A stretch of DNA of 64,000 nucleotides from Accumulibacter appositus. Its GTDB lineage: Bacteria > Pseudomonadota > Gammaproteobacteria > Burkholderiales > Rhodocyclaceae. The translations under genes were made by a program, and so were the position numbers. Location: the NCBI RefSeq assembly GCF_035440685.1, contig NZ_DAORMW010000012.1; one strand, 5' to 3'. The notes under the pieces were generated by a model. That model ran no database searches. It saw nothing but the letters and a program-made list of their open reading frames with translations, and was not told the origin of the DNA. The number at the start of each line of letters is the position of its first letter. Positions within the stretch are counted from its first letter, which is position 1. Shown in pieces: positions 57,701 to 58,087 of this stretch.

Positions 57701-57885
57701 CCGGGTTGGGCACACAGAACGCCAGTGAGGATCACGAAGGCGACCAAGACCAGGAAGGTCTGGAAGTGCAGAAGAGTCGCGGTGTGCTGGAGCGCTTGCT
57801 GCTGGTGCTGCCACTCTTGCCTTTCGGGCCGACGGCGTCCCGACGTAGTCCCGGGCGGCGAACGTCGCACAGAAAAGGGCAGTAA
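21784..57885 (+). CDS. LEPR-XLL giant surface protein of 12,033 residues
   Basis: One uninterrupted 36-kb frame. Residues 59-66 read L-E-P-R-I-L-L-D, the LEPR-XLL motif near the N-terminus of very large repetitive proteins. By eye: 24 PPC-like units (69-3300) interrupted by two LamG-like domains and a lectin-like domain; 17 CARDB-like repeats (3309-5536); a TIG-like domain; an unrecognised stretch (5740-6180); a propeller (6500-6750); nine Ig/cadherin-like repeats (6973-7836); RHS-like YD sequence (7926-8310); a dockerin-like segment (8410-8470); a second propeller (9103-9456); an alpha/beta-hydrolase-like domain; a metzincin-like protease; five 109-residue repeats; PKD; and the conserved C-terminal motif at 11896-11920. 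There is no ordinary signal peptide. ATG 21784 places the motif at the usual distance; its ribosome-binding site is weak. Likely secreted or surface-attached. Confidence 0.93.
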   Translation: MDSKARPEVLPSAAGGSATRKPRRNRRGLAWLGGFLAKAFSRPAAESQTRTGQLSFEALEPRILLDATPSIPVTRIDGSIDVAGEIDRYGFTLNETVRVVFDSLTDDASMRWSLEGPRGMVISERGFNVSDSAERSGDVALDLAAGEYTLSVDGVADNTGAYSFRLIDIAKAQELTLGATVNGQLDPANETDAYRFSVAAGQRFFIDRFANTGDIYWRLLDPYGRTVVDRTHMNNDLGEMTLAVDGSYTLLIEGRAYTTGSASYSFNVALLDAAVPRPMDLGALVAGRIAQAGQRDIHSFTLATDTRAVFDSLTADDRLLWSLTGPNGTLLADRQFQYSDSYELAGNTSILLRAGSYTLVVDGQGDRVGDYAFRLLDLALAQVIAVDATVIGSLSDAGIGVGTPGSAPATETRLYKFAALAGERFFFDAEGLSGDSFSLRIFDPKGGLLAGPQAFTNDVDVFTAAYDGDYVLALEGRIYNTRSSDYQFKVQRVVDGSAPLTLDSRVDGNLDHPGQRQAYTFTLAAPAQLLFDSLTYNNNFNWSLVGPRGGEVAGRSFVYSDSAEYGGKPLLTLAAGGYTLTVDGNLDAVGAYAFRLLNLATASSVVAYDSEVSGRLSPGSMTSVYQFSASAGDQVLFDHLALSAGSPYWRLLDETGFQVFGPELFADRASTALRLGGTYYLLLEGRSWESGAIDYRFKLALQGNTPVSALTGTSITLGATVNGTLSAAGEVDDYVLDVAGPTQLYFDSLAPSSSGAFSWSLLGPRGIEIADRSTYSSDSYEFGNSNPVIDVALAGRYQIRIRGAGNTTGNYSFRVLNLADGAALTPGTPVTASLDPGNETDVYRFAANAGDRVFFDRQTFSPAYSAWVSWRLLDPYGRQVWGPANFYDDVDVSTLAFAGVYTLLVEGRIWTRDSVARFDYSLNIQPVVDDPASALSIGDTVDGNIAHSGQQNSYSFSLADETLLYFDSLSNSNIAWTLRGPDGYLLSRNLQNSDSADLGQSNPLLRLAAGDYTLTLDGVGDITGDYRFRLVDVANEAAALLPGTAVSDSLSGARVTDFYRFDAVAGERYYFDRISYGDYYNTTYRLIDPQGNQLWGGYVWPEDQEMSAFALSGTYYLLVEGRIGNAAASNAYSFKLHKVVDISDSLTLGQTASGRFTAPGQRASYHFTLVEARRLLFDGLTPNNANPDIYWTLTGPRGTEISNRRFYGSESHELGTSSPLLDLIAGDYTLTLDPQSDQIGDFGFRLLDIAAATAFTSNSVVSGQLDPANETDVYRFDATAGTRYYIDRQMLSSGADRLSWRLFDPYGRQVFGPYSLNDVDIFTLGEDGAYTLIVEGRIWQTQYSATIAYSFKLLEITDDVVDIVPGVSHGLDQFATEGRLAGALNVNGLRYAQVANSADLDQTGSLTLEAWFKVDAYASTWQALFYKGNGNGNQRTYTLWLNSAGYLHLSTGNNTNNNINTAAGSVLTGQWYHVAVVLDRDSPSGVMKIYLDGVEAASGALAKTPASSNANPLLIGSSLENYPTFQGTVDEVRLWNSVRSAQQIADNKDQALVGNEAGLLMYLKADESSGTTLADASGRGNAGQIVHPWSSTAGVVAGRIDFGQQDYYRFTLGVTTRLYFDSLTDNNNLRWYLSGPRGMVVSDRPFQSSDSQNGLSVFDLVAGDYILRVDGVGDTTADYGFRLLDLASAETLLLDSTVTGLLSPANETDTYQFSANAGDRLYFDVTATSGGVPFWRLLDPWGRTLWGPNYMPSDDVQLQTLPFTGVYTLLVEGRRDAGSGSSSYGLRVGRVADKTVAIAAGVASGMSARWLGGELGGAVDLNGFQYLEVANSSSIDLTGSLTVEAWIKLDYFTNTWQPIFYKGDVSSDWTRRTYAMWLNSDGSLHFGSDSRYTNTAGGVVQAGVWTHVAGTIDRATGSLRVYVNGEQAAARDGIGSTPSSAYDQPLLLGGGLYQSSDSNLFAGALDEVRIWNTARSQAQIQAAKDAPLNGSEAGLVLYLKADEGSGETLGDLSGEGNPAQIRALTDGIVLGSVDQAGQLVNHRFSLTAPALLYFDSLTYNGSMRWSLSGPSGQIVSDRSFSQSDSYDGASFYNLAAGDYTLTVDTQGDGTGPFAFRLLDLSDASLLTPGTPVSGGLNPGRRTDAYRFEVSSPDQRWFFDTISRSGADAYWRLLDPWGATVFGPSAANSPSSNDVETTLPFVGTYTLLIEGRDYWGGSSSSYTFQVQRANDGASTLALDSAVVGSIASAGQRQAYTFTLNSDTVVYFDSRTNDASLNWSLSGPRGNVVTGRAFNRSDSADLTGSPLIDLVAGDYTLLVDGADDATGAFDFRLLDLSAASVIAVGAEVSGSLLPGSRTQLYRFAANARDRLALTMISESRNSAYWRLLDPYSGLVFGPSNFADTGPLTMPFTGSYYLLLEGRVSESNAVDYSFRIDDTALADSGSFSNQDFDADGLPWVPASFSNSAPVVVPGGLSGNFLRLLPGSVTGYNTIGFNNTGVGVIPATASVDFDFRIGKVSNQGDGIGFAWLNADVWGNSGPAPQFGEEVNLAGSFGVGFDPVNNGELSDNHVSLHFNGSRLAEFNLPGFRLDSGEFHHARIVMTAVLGGSQVSVYLTPNAGSEVVVVEDYFISGMQAYDGRMAFGARNGGWRADNDLDNIRIAVVPGTAETLPVLALDTVPVSGTLSASGEVDRYRFSVAGSTRAYFDSLTNNSNLRWSLSGPRGAVVSGRSFTASDGYHGLSLMDLTAGDYLLSVFGSTGAYSFKLMDMDQGEVLTPDTDTSGTLSPGNETDIYRFDAVAGERFYFDRVSFSGGSSTEWRLIDPFGRSLWGPTNLYSADVDLTTLPYSGTWYLLLEGRYHETTASNYTINVRRIDASVSTPIVFGERVDAELSKPGEIGSFSFEIAGSESKRVYFDVLTNSTQLSWTLSGPRGSVVSGRSFGATDAANGRSIMDLAPGSYTLLIDGSGDTTGAYAFRLLDLAAGTQIVPGTPLVDRTLTPGKETDVYWFDAVAGERFYFDRVSFSGGYYTDWQLLDPAGNTLWGPTHMYSNDVDVTTLPRSGRYTLLVEGRYHEEAATSTYTINVQPVVDQVTPMTLGSEVAGSIDSVGQRGVHTFTLSEAKQVYVDVLTNNTNFSWSLSGPRGSEVSDRSFAATDGVHGLSLLDLLPGDYTLTIDGSGETTGAYALRLLDLAAAQLITPGTPVSSQLNPANSTNIYRFNAAAGDRFYFDRVSFSGAYYTEWRLLDPWGKTVWGPTHFYANDVDVTTLDFDGVYTLLVEGRYHESGMSNYTLNVSPSPIAQKIIVSGLGSEPGPDLTVENLALTPVSGGLTAGGQVLVSWQVSNTGTLPADAPWKDRILVRNMDRGGELVVNLLVDYSDLGAAANDPLAVGASRSRQVTVSLPPGNSGAGNLRFEVAADVTNVVAEPGIAELNNGASLNALAASTPYPDLQVDGVAVTPSAGWAAGSSVTVSWRVRNSGSVDVNDAWSDRIRVRNLSTGATLLNASSRYLPAVDGALVAGGFIERSFTFSWPAGAVGSGQFEFLVGTDDDGEIFESNASDSAETNNSATLVVASAPDLQVQNLRLEAATVAAGDSVTVFWEDRNEGLIATPASWSDRLIVRNLGSSETLLDIALPYNIALIGNGALAAGAGVTRSYSFQLPQGLRGTGQIEIELRADQNAAGQGSLVEFTAAGDGGESNNSARLAFTAAATPYADLAVGSLSAPSSGRGGETIDFGWTVLNQGTIASGTQWSDRVLLSRDDVIGNADDLTLASVGHYGVLAPGASYQQSRQLILPERLDGVFRLVVVADALGELSEPDTRANNSATAMIQLSTPHADLQVEVVAAPASTRSGEATPVSWRVRNAGDRPTDVTQWKDSIYLSSDATLDAGDLLLAQVLHSGALGVGESYSSQSNVFLPFGITGDYRILVESDASGQVFESIFEDNNVTASQAAVAVLAPTLADLRVDEIVVPGQGAPGQTRSVSWTVANSGSGAARGSWSDRVYLSVDGALGGAKLLATVVHSGELAALASYTASAEITLPDVADGDYYIVVSSDVGDSVFEGAQEGNNSTVSTATLRVVHPDLRPLSVNAPAGALSSEAIVVSWQMQNAGSSEALGAWTDRVYLSRDATLGVDDTLLGELAHSGPLAVGASYDAQLQVNLPLAASGDYFLLVLSDALGQVHEVGAENNNLGSTPFAAALAPYANLVVSAVSAEARVPYAPAPEVVVGDPAPISVSWTVTNLGTGVGQTTQWTDTLIASTDTIVGNGDDRILAEYAHAGALAVGESYTRSETFLLPAYFQGRYHFFARSDARKEVFENSLEADNAAEAARIFDVVRIPYADLVVSQASVPATANSGQGMNVSWQVTNNGIGPTDIPGWNDEVVLTSDAAGTQVLAVLGFFTHLGVLAVGDSYSRTQEVIIPNGLSGTYYVRVRTSGPFEFVYADNNSRVAGPVVIALSPSADLQVSDILTPATASEGDNIDVRWTVTNNGLAKAEGAWSDTVYLRKVGQSSDPGISLGTFTYDAGGLDAGKSYARTERFRLPPRTEGVYQVVVITNSGKQVYEYGAAAVNNSTADDQTLLVALLPRADLQVANVEAPTQASAGASVSLRFAIINQGTVPTTTPRWRDSVYLSLDNKLSGDDLLIGSYDNGSALAPGEQYATETASLQIPIRFRGDVFLIVQADSSGSVDEYPNDSNNLAAIPLYVKPYPLADLVAGSVVAPAQAVEGATIEVRYTVANKGSGTTAGANWTDTIWLSRDKTRPNAGGNSAILLGSLQHAGALAVGSSYDVITQVKLPGQLLSGSYYVTVWSDSYDVILEDTLASNLNSHDINELDNNNYKARAIDVIGGFQPPPPDLRISALAASPLASTGSPLTVTWSVVNSGAGEASGSWNDVFWLSDKPTLNAPDAKQWYLGSVAHDGGAASGAGYTQSASFALNPAAAGQYLIAYSDYNFFKGKPYDVVEGNEDNNTRVQDTRVVPVPADLRVVTIAAPGENFSGEKTTITWTVKNFGSAVWEGTRYWLDSVYFSPDPIFLPERATALGSVVHNNAAGLAADASYTESLEVTLPRGIGGDFYLYVITDADRFDDRYPAGEADAGDNTWHREVYYPGSVYEGRGGQDNNRGIGSIPVTYREPDLKVTSLVVPPAGGQSGSSITVTYTVTNIGNRDTREHGWWDRLFLSRDGSLDTFDLQLSEAPNYGMLKVGESYTGSATFELPEGIAGDFSLLAFTDSEADQRLAWWYSNIVPEYRGVGIDANSDKVPEFRGEGNNITVAALPVAAAPLADLQVTSVLAPERITVGNEFTVTYTVSNLGGAGTPAEQAQWEDLIYLSRDPLLDLDSDRYMLSVEHVGGLAQGGSYTVSKTLRAPLDIAGAYYVFVITDPARGSGRGKVFEGVFERNNARPNSPPTIFELPPPADIQVDDIVFGGIARSGETMRMEWTVSNHSSNPTSSGWTDAVYLSDDSLWDIGDRLLGKVTHSGVLGDNGSYTATLDALVPPIKPGQYRVIVRPDIYNEVFEGPYRSPGEANNFTTSPNVLSTSIDDLHLGVALSTTLSTGQSRVYKLTVGQGETLKLSLTAADRDAANEIFVRYGDVPDGFHYDATYENPLQANQTAVVPFTQPGDYYVLIRGHSEPKPNAQVKLLAEVVPFAITGVHVDQGGDSRWVTIDVRGARFADSAILKLVRPDIAEYEPVKWDVIDPTWIRATFDFRDAPLGLYDLKVINPDGKQAVVAYRFLVERALEPDVTIGLGGPRVLAAGETGTYGVALQSLTNVDTPYVRFSFGVPEMGSNGYVYDLPFLRYYNNLRGQPDSGGEDVPWASLDSATNTSGQILSSGYAYDVIAGGYVGASFNVQTYPLLKALSTLNWDALRLGLYEMYPELEPIQALAGGPQSMRTALPEFWDLWQQASSEDSLPDKCVTPFIPYRFNIVGAATAMTRDEFIIDQTAEALKLRAAILADPDLDTKIADRRSDETSLAEKRAAIALRVLAADAATWSDAYLAALEEVGILRPVDEAPPIRQDIKVMSLMSTLATGILLGPVGEQIRTTGDLAEFFAKIKEWYGDKPATTAAIDHYEHRESDCQEGDIPVPALPHFEDYNLNLSHPTYFQTFNIFVPYVGFDKDGASAATIALPDYASVAASNELTALDFSRLYQQAISDSQLASIAGPQGYGIDQFLPVGQALPYTVKFENPAAASSSVTEIRVVSQLDPGLDASSFRLGDIKLGDISVHIPTGRALFQGDFDLRNAKGFILRVSAGIDPSTRTASWVFQAIDPDTGEVLQDATRGLLLPNAADGRGVGQLGYTVQAGAEAVSGTQIKARAVVRFNAIAPQETQELVQTLDTGAPVSTLTAKPVQAGGSDYEVRWSAVDEAGGSGVAHVTVYVARDGGEFKIWKRQSSDQFGIYAGEAGHRYEFLALATDHAGNRERAPGGVQAPDDGSTANLGGLPSFGETSQDLPPPPAPVLPATNPLFVAAQQQIPAATPLAKLPEFTETMRPFSAQSYATDFIVSHAAIGPLAIVEMPDGSTIISGGPNRGWLYRIPHDGGRALQAFAELAEPIFDLALDDNGQLWATTGGGALLRLDANSGEILARFGTGITQALAIKASTGEIYLSSGDGVEIFDPVKGTFRHFSDIRVDDLAFAPDGTLWGSLWPDRGDVVSFDKRGRATVKVRLDGDVDSLAFGRVGTRLEGLLFISSNSTRGAIGSALTMVDLTTLRSVELARGGSRGEAVVATSDGRVLLGQSHQVDVLSPIVAPQVIATNPPDMAVVLLPLSELTISFDQDMFAGSASDSGSVLNPLNYQVVRQNGGLATITGVSYDAPTRTVTLAVNDLEADIYDLRVLGSVRSSAGLELGSAFISSFVTAQDFSSVVRLDFDAVRSDRGTGIVSYDVRVTSEADYDLLLPASLVIDPARYFLGRPLAGVAPQGAGSLWYIDLSGKLPNGVLKAGASLATFSVSLSNGAAQQIGIGHGIYAVPYPNLRPAFTSTPLTAAEAGQAYSYQALAADPDGSALAYLLLDGPSGLQLDSQTGILAWLPSATSPASASVLLRAYDTRGGFDTQAFVIEVAGANRPPVVSELPAEIEGKEGQSLLVALSAQDPDEDFVQYFANNLPPGAVFDPLLQAMVWTPDYESAGTYNNVELVVTDGKASVTRSFTLVIKPDNAPPVVKPVAERTIREGDPLRLQLQASDVDGQKLKFFANVLPIGAYLDPNTGVLEWTAGFTQAGDYLLKLGASDGAKSSETEFRVHVLNVNAPPRFDELGSWISFEGQPLNFRAFAFDPDNPGFIPQDRQSSGTLTVQEGANATVTYVATDLPPGASFDPLTAMFSWLPDYAAAGEYRVRFTATDDGNGSGSPLTSEILVPISIRNANRAPELAEIAAQSVQRDAVFELPVSASDPDGNPLTLRATGLPAFASFVDHGDGTGSFVFAPRSGDRGDYEIALTATDDGDGQGALYAQSFTRRFILSARSASESPLLAPLGDKVALVGQKLSFTINAKDLDQDALVFAMANAPAGMTLTPQPTYGRALVEWTPTTASLGQSFDVRFTVTDNGNGGVTAANTASQVVRIKVRNTNSTPVLAPVGNLVLAEGQAFSLQLAGVDADGDLLSYAVGNLPAGASFDTRQGILTWTPSIFSAGVYPGVRFSVSDGMAESAETVSLTVQNTNQAPILLSLFPQTGREGAQVQFQLTVGDVDGDPVVFSALTPLPAGSRFDARSGQFNWTPSYEQAGDYSFSFSARDPYGATSETTVTLAIANVNRAPTLSVSNHVALLGRPLEFQIVGKDADLGSALSYSASGLPEGATLDAASGILKWTPAAGQAGDYLVMAQVSDGLVSTARPLLIRAALTPPVPSVIIENTPSFPVIPGQEVLVHVIAESFGAIAGLRLYADGVEVPLDKDGRAYITTTGVGKIALRAEATDVDGFLGSGRSSIRVRDPLDKSAPTPSFASQLAFAQIRQTTALIGSTGEPNVDSWTLEIARHGETHYSLLASGDAAVDNSAFLQLDPSSLADGFYTLRLQVVDLGGRRGEASIDIEIDSLGKQPQLLRLESDFILSVAGHDLDFARSYDSLARSIPGSFGDGWRLAFRDLDLQTDVSLTGRETAGVLGTFADGQRIFLTLPDGRRTSFTFAPQKQTIPGQTWYLPAFLADDNSGWSLEAPARALQRAGSSYFDLLTGGGYNPANALGADYVLVAPDGTRYSVADGEVREIAFADGVRLWVSDSGILASNGERVQFSLNHQGSIERVVAADGRQFLYDYDALGRLVAVRDLEAARSLRYGYEAGALGRLAMISGTAGGNLFAYGATSVTQQAITGDLGSSLGYLATPVGGQLAAGEKAHYAFTLRSSELASTASGAVYLGLIVEGSNGLVPAVPVLPGLVPVAASVQGSRAVALYKLDRAGLMPIEIAAVTAGSYSLSLFVAGDANRDGKADGNDALLLAAAAGLRSGDAGYALALDADANGVINALDLQMLMQNIGFTPNQAPVVVASAVKTHADLDVRAPVATFVSDPEGDAAFFSIVGASHGTARLSGDGRSVIFAPETGFVGNADFTIRADDGFGQTIQTIAVTISNAPLTRIDFVERGLRLNLGEGRQISLVGDFADESGVDLPASYVTLTSSNLSSGTIVSGGRVTALAKGSGVVVAERGDLRAATSFTVGTPSETVAAYIFGMGIDVYPGAVTLAANGGQRQILAKLGGQVDLAPASSGTVYFVSDDRVLSVSADGLITGKATGTATVTVINGAGEFVLPTKVEAPISGPAVLGSLGGIVQGADGSIVAVAPGSLQDNAQVSIAAIGDPASLPLPMPKNMPLAGAFRLEVGDGKLATPVQLAIPTSGLAPGTRVVFMRYAEVPMPDGTLLPVWLQEEAGVVGADGIARSSSPPYPGVSISGTYVCGVADSSFGEIRGKTYATFPSGISDGGSSFAVLSSLAGGSAIGAAFSLTSGFIMTALFGARQLQIISVPEVGLPKETLVGVQIDPGKVSDYSIQVANPYNPTTSPATEPFISAARLVFRPAVGNAGGFSPFVEIRGDRFTYDNAPAPAAAKAGSQIADLIVVFESPDGRTYEVHPDASSTPGYVYVAVPQSIAIGTAKVFVKRPQYLSNNGAWDLRVEKASNRVQLSYDARYIFGGVAGNKVLVIDGETKDLVARVPVGSAYQVPRAVAVSPDNTRAYATIRFSPLVGVVDTVALQAVDADGDPSNGVSSIALLPDARPFWIAIAKGGARAYVSDEIAGRIYVLDIDPSSATYHQLVRTLDVAPAPSGLRGMAINANGTRLFVAAPDKALFGGAGNSDGKVFVIDVDEASSTYGDVLEVLQAGAEPYSVSATNDPNVMLYTNRLSDAKGVVIVKGDVGSYTQTTVSMNLGSVSDYFDVNNAISVVLSPDGEYAFVSGFNVYIQDNPSHDPNYDPFHPAGGNVGIIRAPLSATPKLVAATRPIPMSWPDNLALSPDGNTLYSAYRGQGVVMGFDVHAMIAAVNNPAFAGQLDRKPIDDLDPSINVRSNFKIIEPGNRFRDPVFGVPPGATNGPIGAGVLPSGLVAQGGASLELLAPAAGEQASNLTPTFSWLVKGFENAKSRLYVSTFRGSDGLFPRDLGNSDLNANRIFSSDLLDASSIDAQGSAIFIKGLAAQLKLTAGQQYYWGVEVVSPAGTVVARDWRVFKTEAYRDSSKPFSSVTLLTHGFQLSPTAPTNVADSLAAFIEMAENIARAGGEGVAALYQKTSGRWLVFYNGASFTTGVDLESVLDSPSLAGKPVVLVSDWYDESDFPTNGFSEAAADALYSALARLNFNLGGNKLFGSPIHLIGHSRGTVVNSEIAQRFGIGAPTVRLSMTSLDVHDFNQPSLDIPVGQYIQLFGTGLSAVGAGPLGALAQAWGYLPTNSVIPTGNFLDPDVQRWSNIDFAEHYYQILASHTALPVGGGIVSTPNGRYVPNFDVSINLNGRAGFTTDDGLATLTALNNHSLRPGGPHSRVWRWYGATTDLSVTEFARGGEPVFRRLADKDAIEFQGVSIPWYNAQSFALGSGPWEGIGTGWAFSPQGGVPFAGTPSGTRIPVSFDNSETINPSGLPVPSVFNGDFEEGALNRSWLLQYSAGGLATNLSGDLPGWSFHGGGFQTTRTAFEGDRLVALANGTHAAMLDNDNSWIRHNRMVVPDWAEYLSFDLRVVTAAAGETLRVQGYSPDTQLWFDLGSVALDSQGASFGNRLLAVPVDFRGADRMLRFELSSGGSADAEIWLDRVQFMRGLVTDSTTDPNDRGVFFTDTSTGPTTGLFSQWVKLSNPFADPFTVTVTTDPNDFLVFVDSGVEKLLNDNQAHAPLYDGLVVNPGGTLQLDLKAQFNDNFIKTYLDADIPIFKTALNFSITMANGSFRDEVVDLFYLPDFADGDASDGVWTFMDTLDGKTRTLGFDNLAHVDVKPVSNPTGLFSVDIVGDIAQGLKYQSHYTSPIDDFAEFQIEEGGRKLGQIKLKARAVEQQTVGVSLATLRTMVQAIRTEYDQWLVDPTTPVHDPNGFLNANYGIFAGLFSPVITDAEWADVLTGFHNVFGKDPNVLGPGYPASIYLPSIQRNEFSYAENGLNPIVMINRPWVNATDNASRSFAGIDFAYTTFENKLTKAGVGAGSFGGKVLREDISIAARRFLLSQVVNPVRTGAMAGGKPMTLVVDGILRAYLSAGFTRQQVGAAFGWVVGHELAHNLGLFDEYVYNPFQPVPRDGGANFMSTANTVAVGNRQREALHLAMDNPETTVSLAGTNALLSWYLDLNALDTSNRPTRVAQALAPEFGDGDAQSDPLTALLAFVGMQGSATTEVPSGSLLRNGTVHAGIVNGSFAVGDVTAIDFGWTAVGQAGVVNGQGFLNEDSRLASRLVQTFSVPEQAQLLRFELLGADFVANGQGPSDAFEVALLDIAGNAVVGTIPTGDSDALFNLQADGTVFAASSVSAIGLSDRNGGTLPAGQPVTVSIDLSGIAAGTVLTLYFDLLGFSGAASRLRIDNVSIVRAADSSNLPPLASSSVIAASEEGAAVALGLSAPSDVDSPLLTIIVTALPAIGEVQYADGSAVGVLDTLSSAQLLSLQYLPPAEYNGRDAVGRFSYSVSDGVSTVSGETTIMLTAVNDAPVASSSAIVASEEGAAVGLGLSAPSDVDSNMLSIVVTGLPLLGEVQYADGSAVGVSDRLSSAQLVGLRYLPPAEYNGSDAVGRFAYRVSDGGNTANGETTIVVTPVNDAPLASSSAISAVEGAAAIALGLSAPTDVDSPLLTIVVSALPTLGVVQYADGSAVGANDTLSIAQLLGLKYLPPALTGGKDAVSRFSYRVSDGSRSVTGQTTITVTPSNYAPVASSSAIVASEEGAAVALGLSAPMDVDSAVLSIVVTALPMLGEIQYADGSAVGVGDALSSAQLLGLRYLPPTEYNGSDAVGRFSYRVSDGQRTANGETTIVVTPVNDAPVASSSAIVAREEGAAVALGLSAPSDVDSPLLSIIVTGLPTIGSVQYADGSAVAVGDTLSSAQLLGLSYLPPAEYNGSDAVGSFSYRVSDGQRTANGETTIVVTAVNDAPIAVVDRASVNVRDSLLIDVLANDSDAENQALTLISVGGAALGSVLIENGQVRYRPLGNGLGTDRFSYLLADSEGATTSGVAEVQVVGNPPPTLAAIADVGLAEGDSLSLIAVGSAVDARDVLSYSLVAAPTGARIDASSGAIFWQAVDGDGSYGFSVRVADQIGESASRSFMVHVRNVAPTLAIAGSPSTWVGDVYTLALSSFDPGQDRISNWRIDWGDGQVIDYAGDPRQLEHRFVGVSGALQIRATATDEDGSYLVDPLPLTVLQRPLQVGSPGTDADAPVLSVKDAFDARVRNAYDLIAGSAGIGQQPGAIVLPQSLDVADGLQPTVATELARSSPDDLSRGLPLIDFLPRPAGFRFPVGHVRGEGDDWRKSFVTNMAKKSLNPNDYLRVRVSTEAARQAPPLAEELLDGVPDGAPKAGPDLGRQGALSGQPMAIVPEGAPGGAGLGTQNASEDHEGDQDQEGLEVQKSRGVLERLLLVLPLLPFGPTASRRSPGRRTSHRKGQ
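21958..21984 (+). other. LEPR-XLL N-terminal motif
   Basis: Encodes L-E-P-R-I-L-L-D-A about 59 residues from the start, after a basic Arg/Lys-rich stretch (KPRRNRRG) and a short Ala/Leu-rich segment. The motif defines a family of giant repetitive proteins. Its position near the N-terminus suggests a role in targeting, but its mechanism is unknown. Confidence 0.8.
22018..31680 (+). repeat. Twelve A-B pairs of PPC-like repeats with inserted lectin-type domains
   Basis: A units carry Y-x-F-x-L, F-D-S-L-T, W-S-L-x-G-P-R-G and L-x-A-G-D-Y-T-L; B units carry E-T-D-x-Y-R-F, W-R-L-L-D-P-Y-G and Y-T-L-L-V-E-G-R. They alternate strictly, about 640 bp per pair, like bacterial pre-peptidase C-terminal domains. 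LamG-like domains interrupt after pairs 6 and 7 (25869-26560, 27172-27850) and a legume-lectin-like domain after pair 9 (29095-29770). A 53-bp stretch is identical at 30163-30215 and 30802-30854. Confidence 0.8.
31710..38390 (+). repeat. Seventeen CARDB-like repeats
   Basis: Each unit begins (P/A)-D-L-x-V, continues with V-S-W-x-V-x-N-x-G and W-x-D-x-(V/I)-Y-L-S, and ends in E-x-x-x-x-N-N. The period is roughly 120-150 residues. CARDB is an Ig-like adhesion module found in bacterial surface proteins. The array should form a long extended stalk. Confidence 0.85.
42700..45290 (+). repeat. Nine Ig/cadherin-like repeats
   Basis: Units of about 90-110 residues start with N-x-x-P and contain (S/D)-x-D-P-D-G or similar calcium-site patterns and L-P-x-G-A-x-F-D...G-x-L-x-W-T-P. 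This matches putative Ig (He_PIG) domains common in bacterial adhesins. They follow the first propeller and precede the RHS-like segment. Confidence 0.75.
45840..47190 (+). other. RHS-like segment followed by a dockerin-like pair
   Basis: R-S-Y-D-S-L, F-G-D-G-W-R and Y-D-A-L-G-R-L-V resemble the start of RHS/YD-repeat shells, but only a short run is present and no toxin tip follows. At 47010-47190 D-A-N-R-D-G-K-A-D-G-N-D and D-A-D-A-N-G-V-I-N-A-L-D form a dockerin-like pair of calcium loops. This could bind the cohesin-like domain of the first giant. Confidence 0.5.
50755..51480 (+). other. Alpha/beta-hydrolase-like domain in the second giant
   Basis: A strand V-T-L-L-T-H-G-F (oxyanion region) is followed by I-G-H-S-R-G-T, the nucleophile elbow, with Ser at residue 9788. 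A downstream D-V-H-D and later histidines could complete the triad. This resembles a lipase or esterase domain. Substrate is unknown. Confidence 0.5.
53200..53980 (+). other. Metzincin-like metalloprotease domain in the second giant
   Basis: H-E-L-A-H-N-L-G-L-F-D-E-Y gives the extended zinc motif HExxHxxGxxD, with His10666, Glu10667, His10670 and Asp10676. N-F-M-S-T-A with Met10695 could be the Met-turn. The Asp third ligand is found in snapalysin-like enzymes. If active, the domain could trim matrix proteins or the giant itself. Confidence 0.6.
54730..56364 (+). repeat. Five tandem 327-bp repeats
   Basis: Units start at 54730, 55057, 55384, 55711 and 56038, exactly 327 bp (109 residues) apart. 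Each contains A-S-S-S-x-I, E-G-A-A-(V/I), L-G-L-S-A-P, D-V-D-S, V-Q-Y-A-D-G-S-A-V, Y-L-P-P and F-S-Y-x-V-S-D-G. They are cadherin/VCBS-like domains with high mutual similarity, suggesting recent duplication. Confidence 0.9.
57469..57543 (+). other. Conserved C-terminal motif, second giant
   Basis: Encodes D-D-W-R-K-S-F-V-T-N-M-A then L-N-P-N-D-Y-L-R-V, residues 11896-11920, matching the first giant. Here about 113 residues follow, ending in a short hydrophobic run (LLLVLPLLPFG) and an Arg-rich tail. The preceding PKD domain is also shared between the two giants. Confidence 0.7.
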
Positions 57886-57933
57886 CGGTCATGACACGTG
57901 GATGCACGCCAAGCCATGAAAGTCATGAGCGTT
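57884..57933 (+). repeat. TCATGAC palindromic repeat, copy B
   Basis: AACGGTCATGAC (57884-57895) and GTCATGAGCGTT (57922-57933) form a 12-bp inverted repeat with one mismatch. The element matches copy A (8918-8965) in the opposite orientation, including the internal CATGAAAGTCATGA. Its first two bases are the last two of the giant's TAA stop, so insertion may have set the present C-terminus. Confidence 0.7.
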
Positions 57934-58027
57934 TGCCTGACTTGGACTTGGCGCGCACATTCGCGCTTTCACGCCGGCTCGTACGCAGCAAGCGGGCTCT
58001 TGCGCGGGCCCATTACGGCAGCCCTGC

Positions 58028-58056
58028 TTGCCAGATGGCGCCATTTCTGATATTTA
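58028..58056 (+). promoter_or_regulatory. Probable sigma-70 promoter of dksA
   Basis: TTGCCA (58028-58033) and TATTTA (58051-58056) with an optimal 17-bp spacer. Transcription would start about 25 bases before the dksA start codon. Confidence 0.5.
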
Positions 58057-58087
58057 GTCGTCTCTTTTGCAATCAGGGTCTTCGAAC

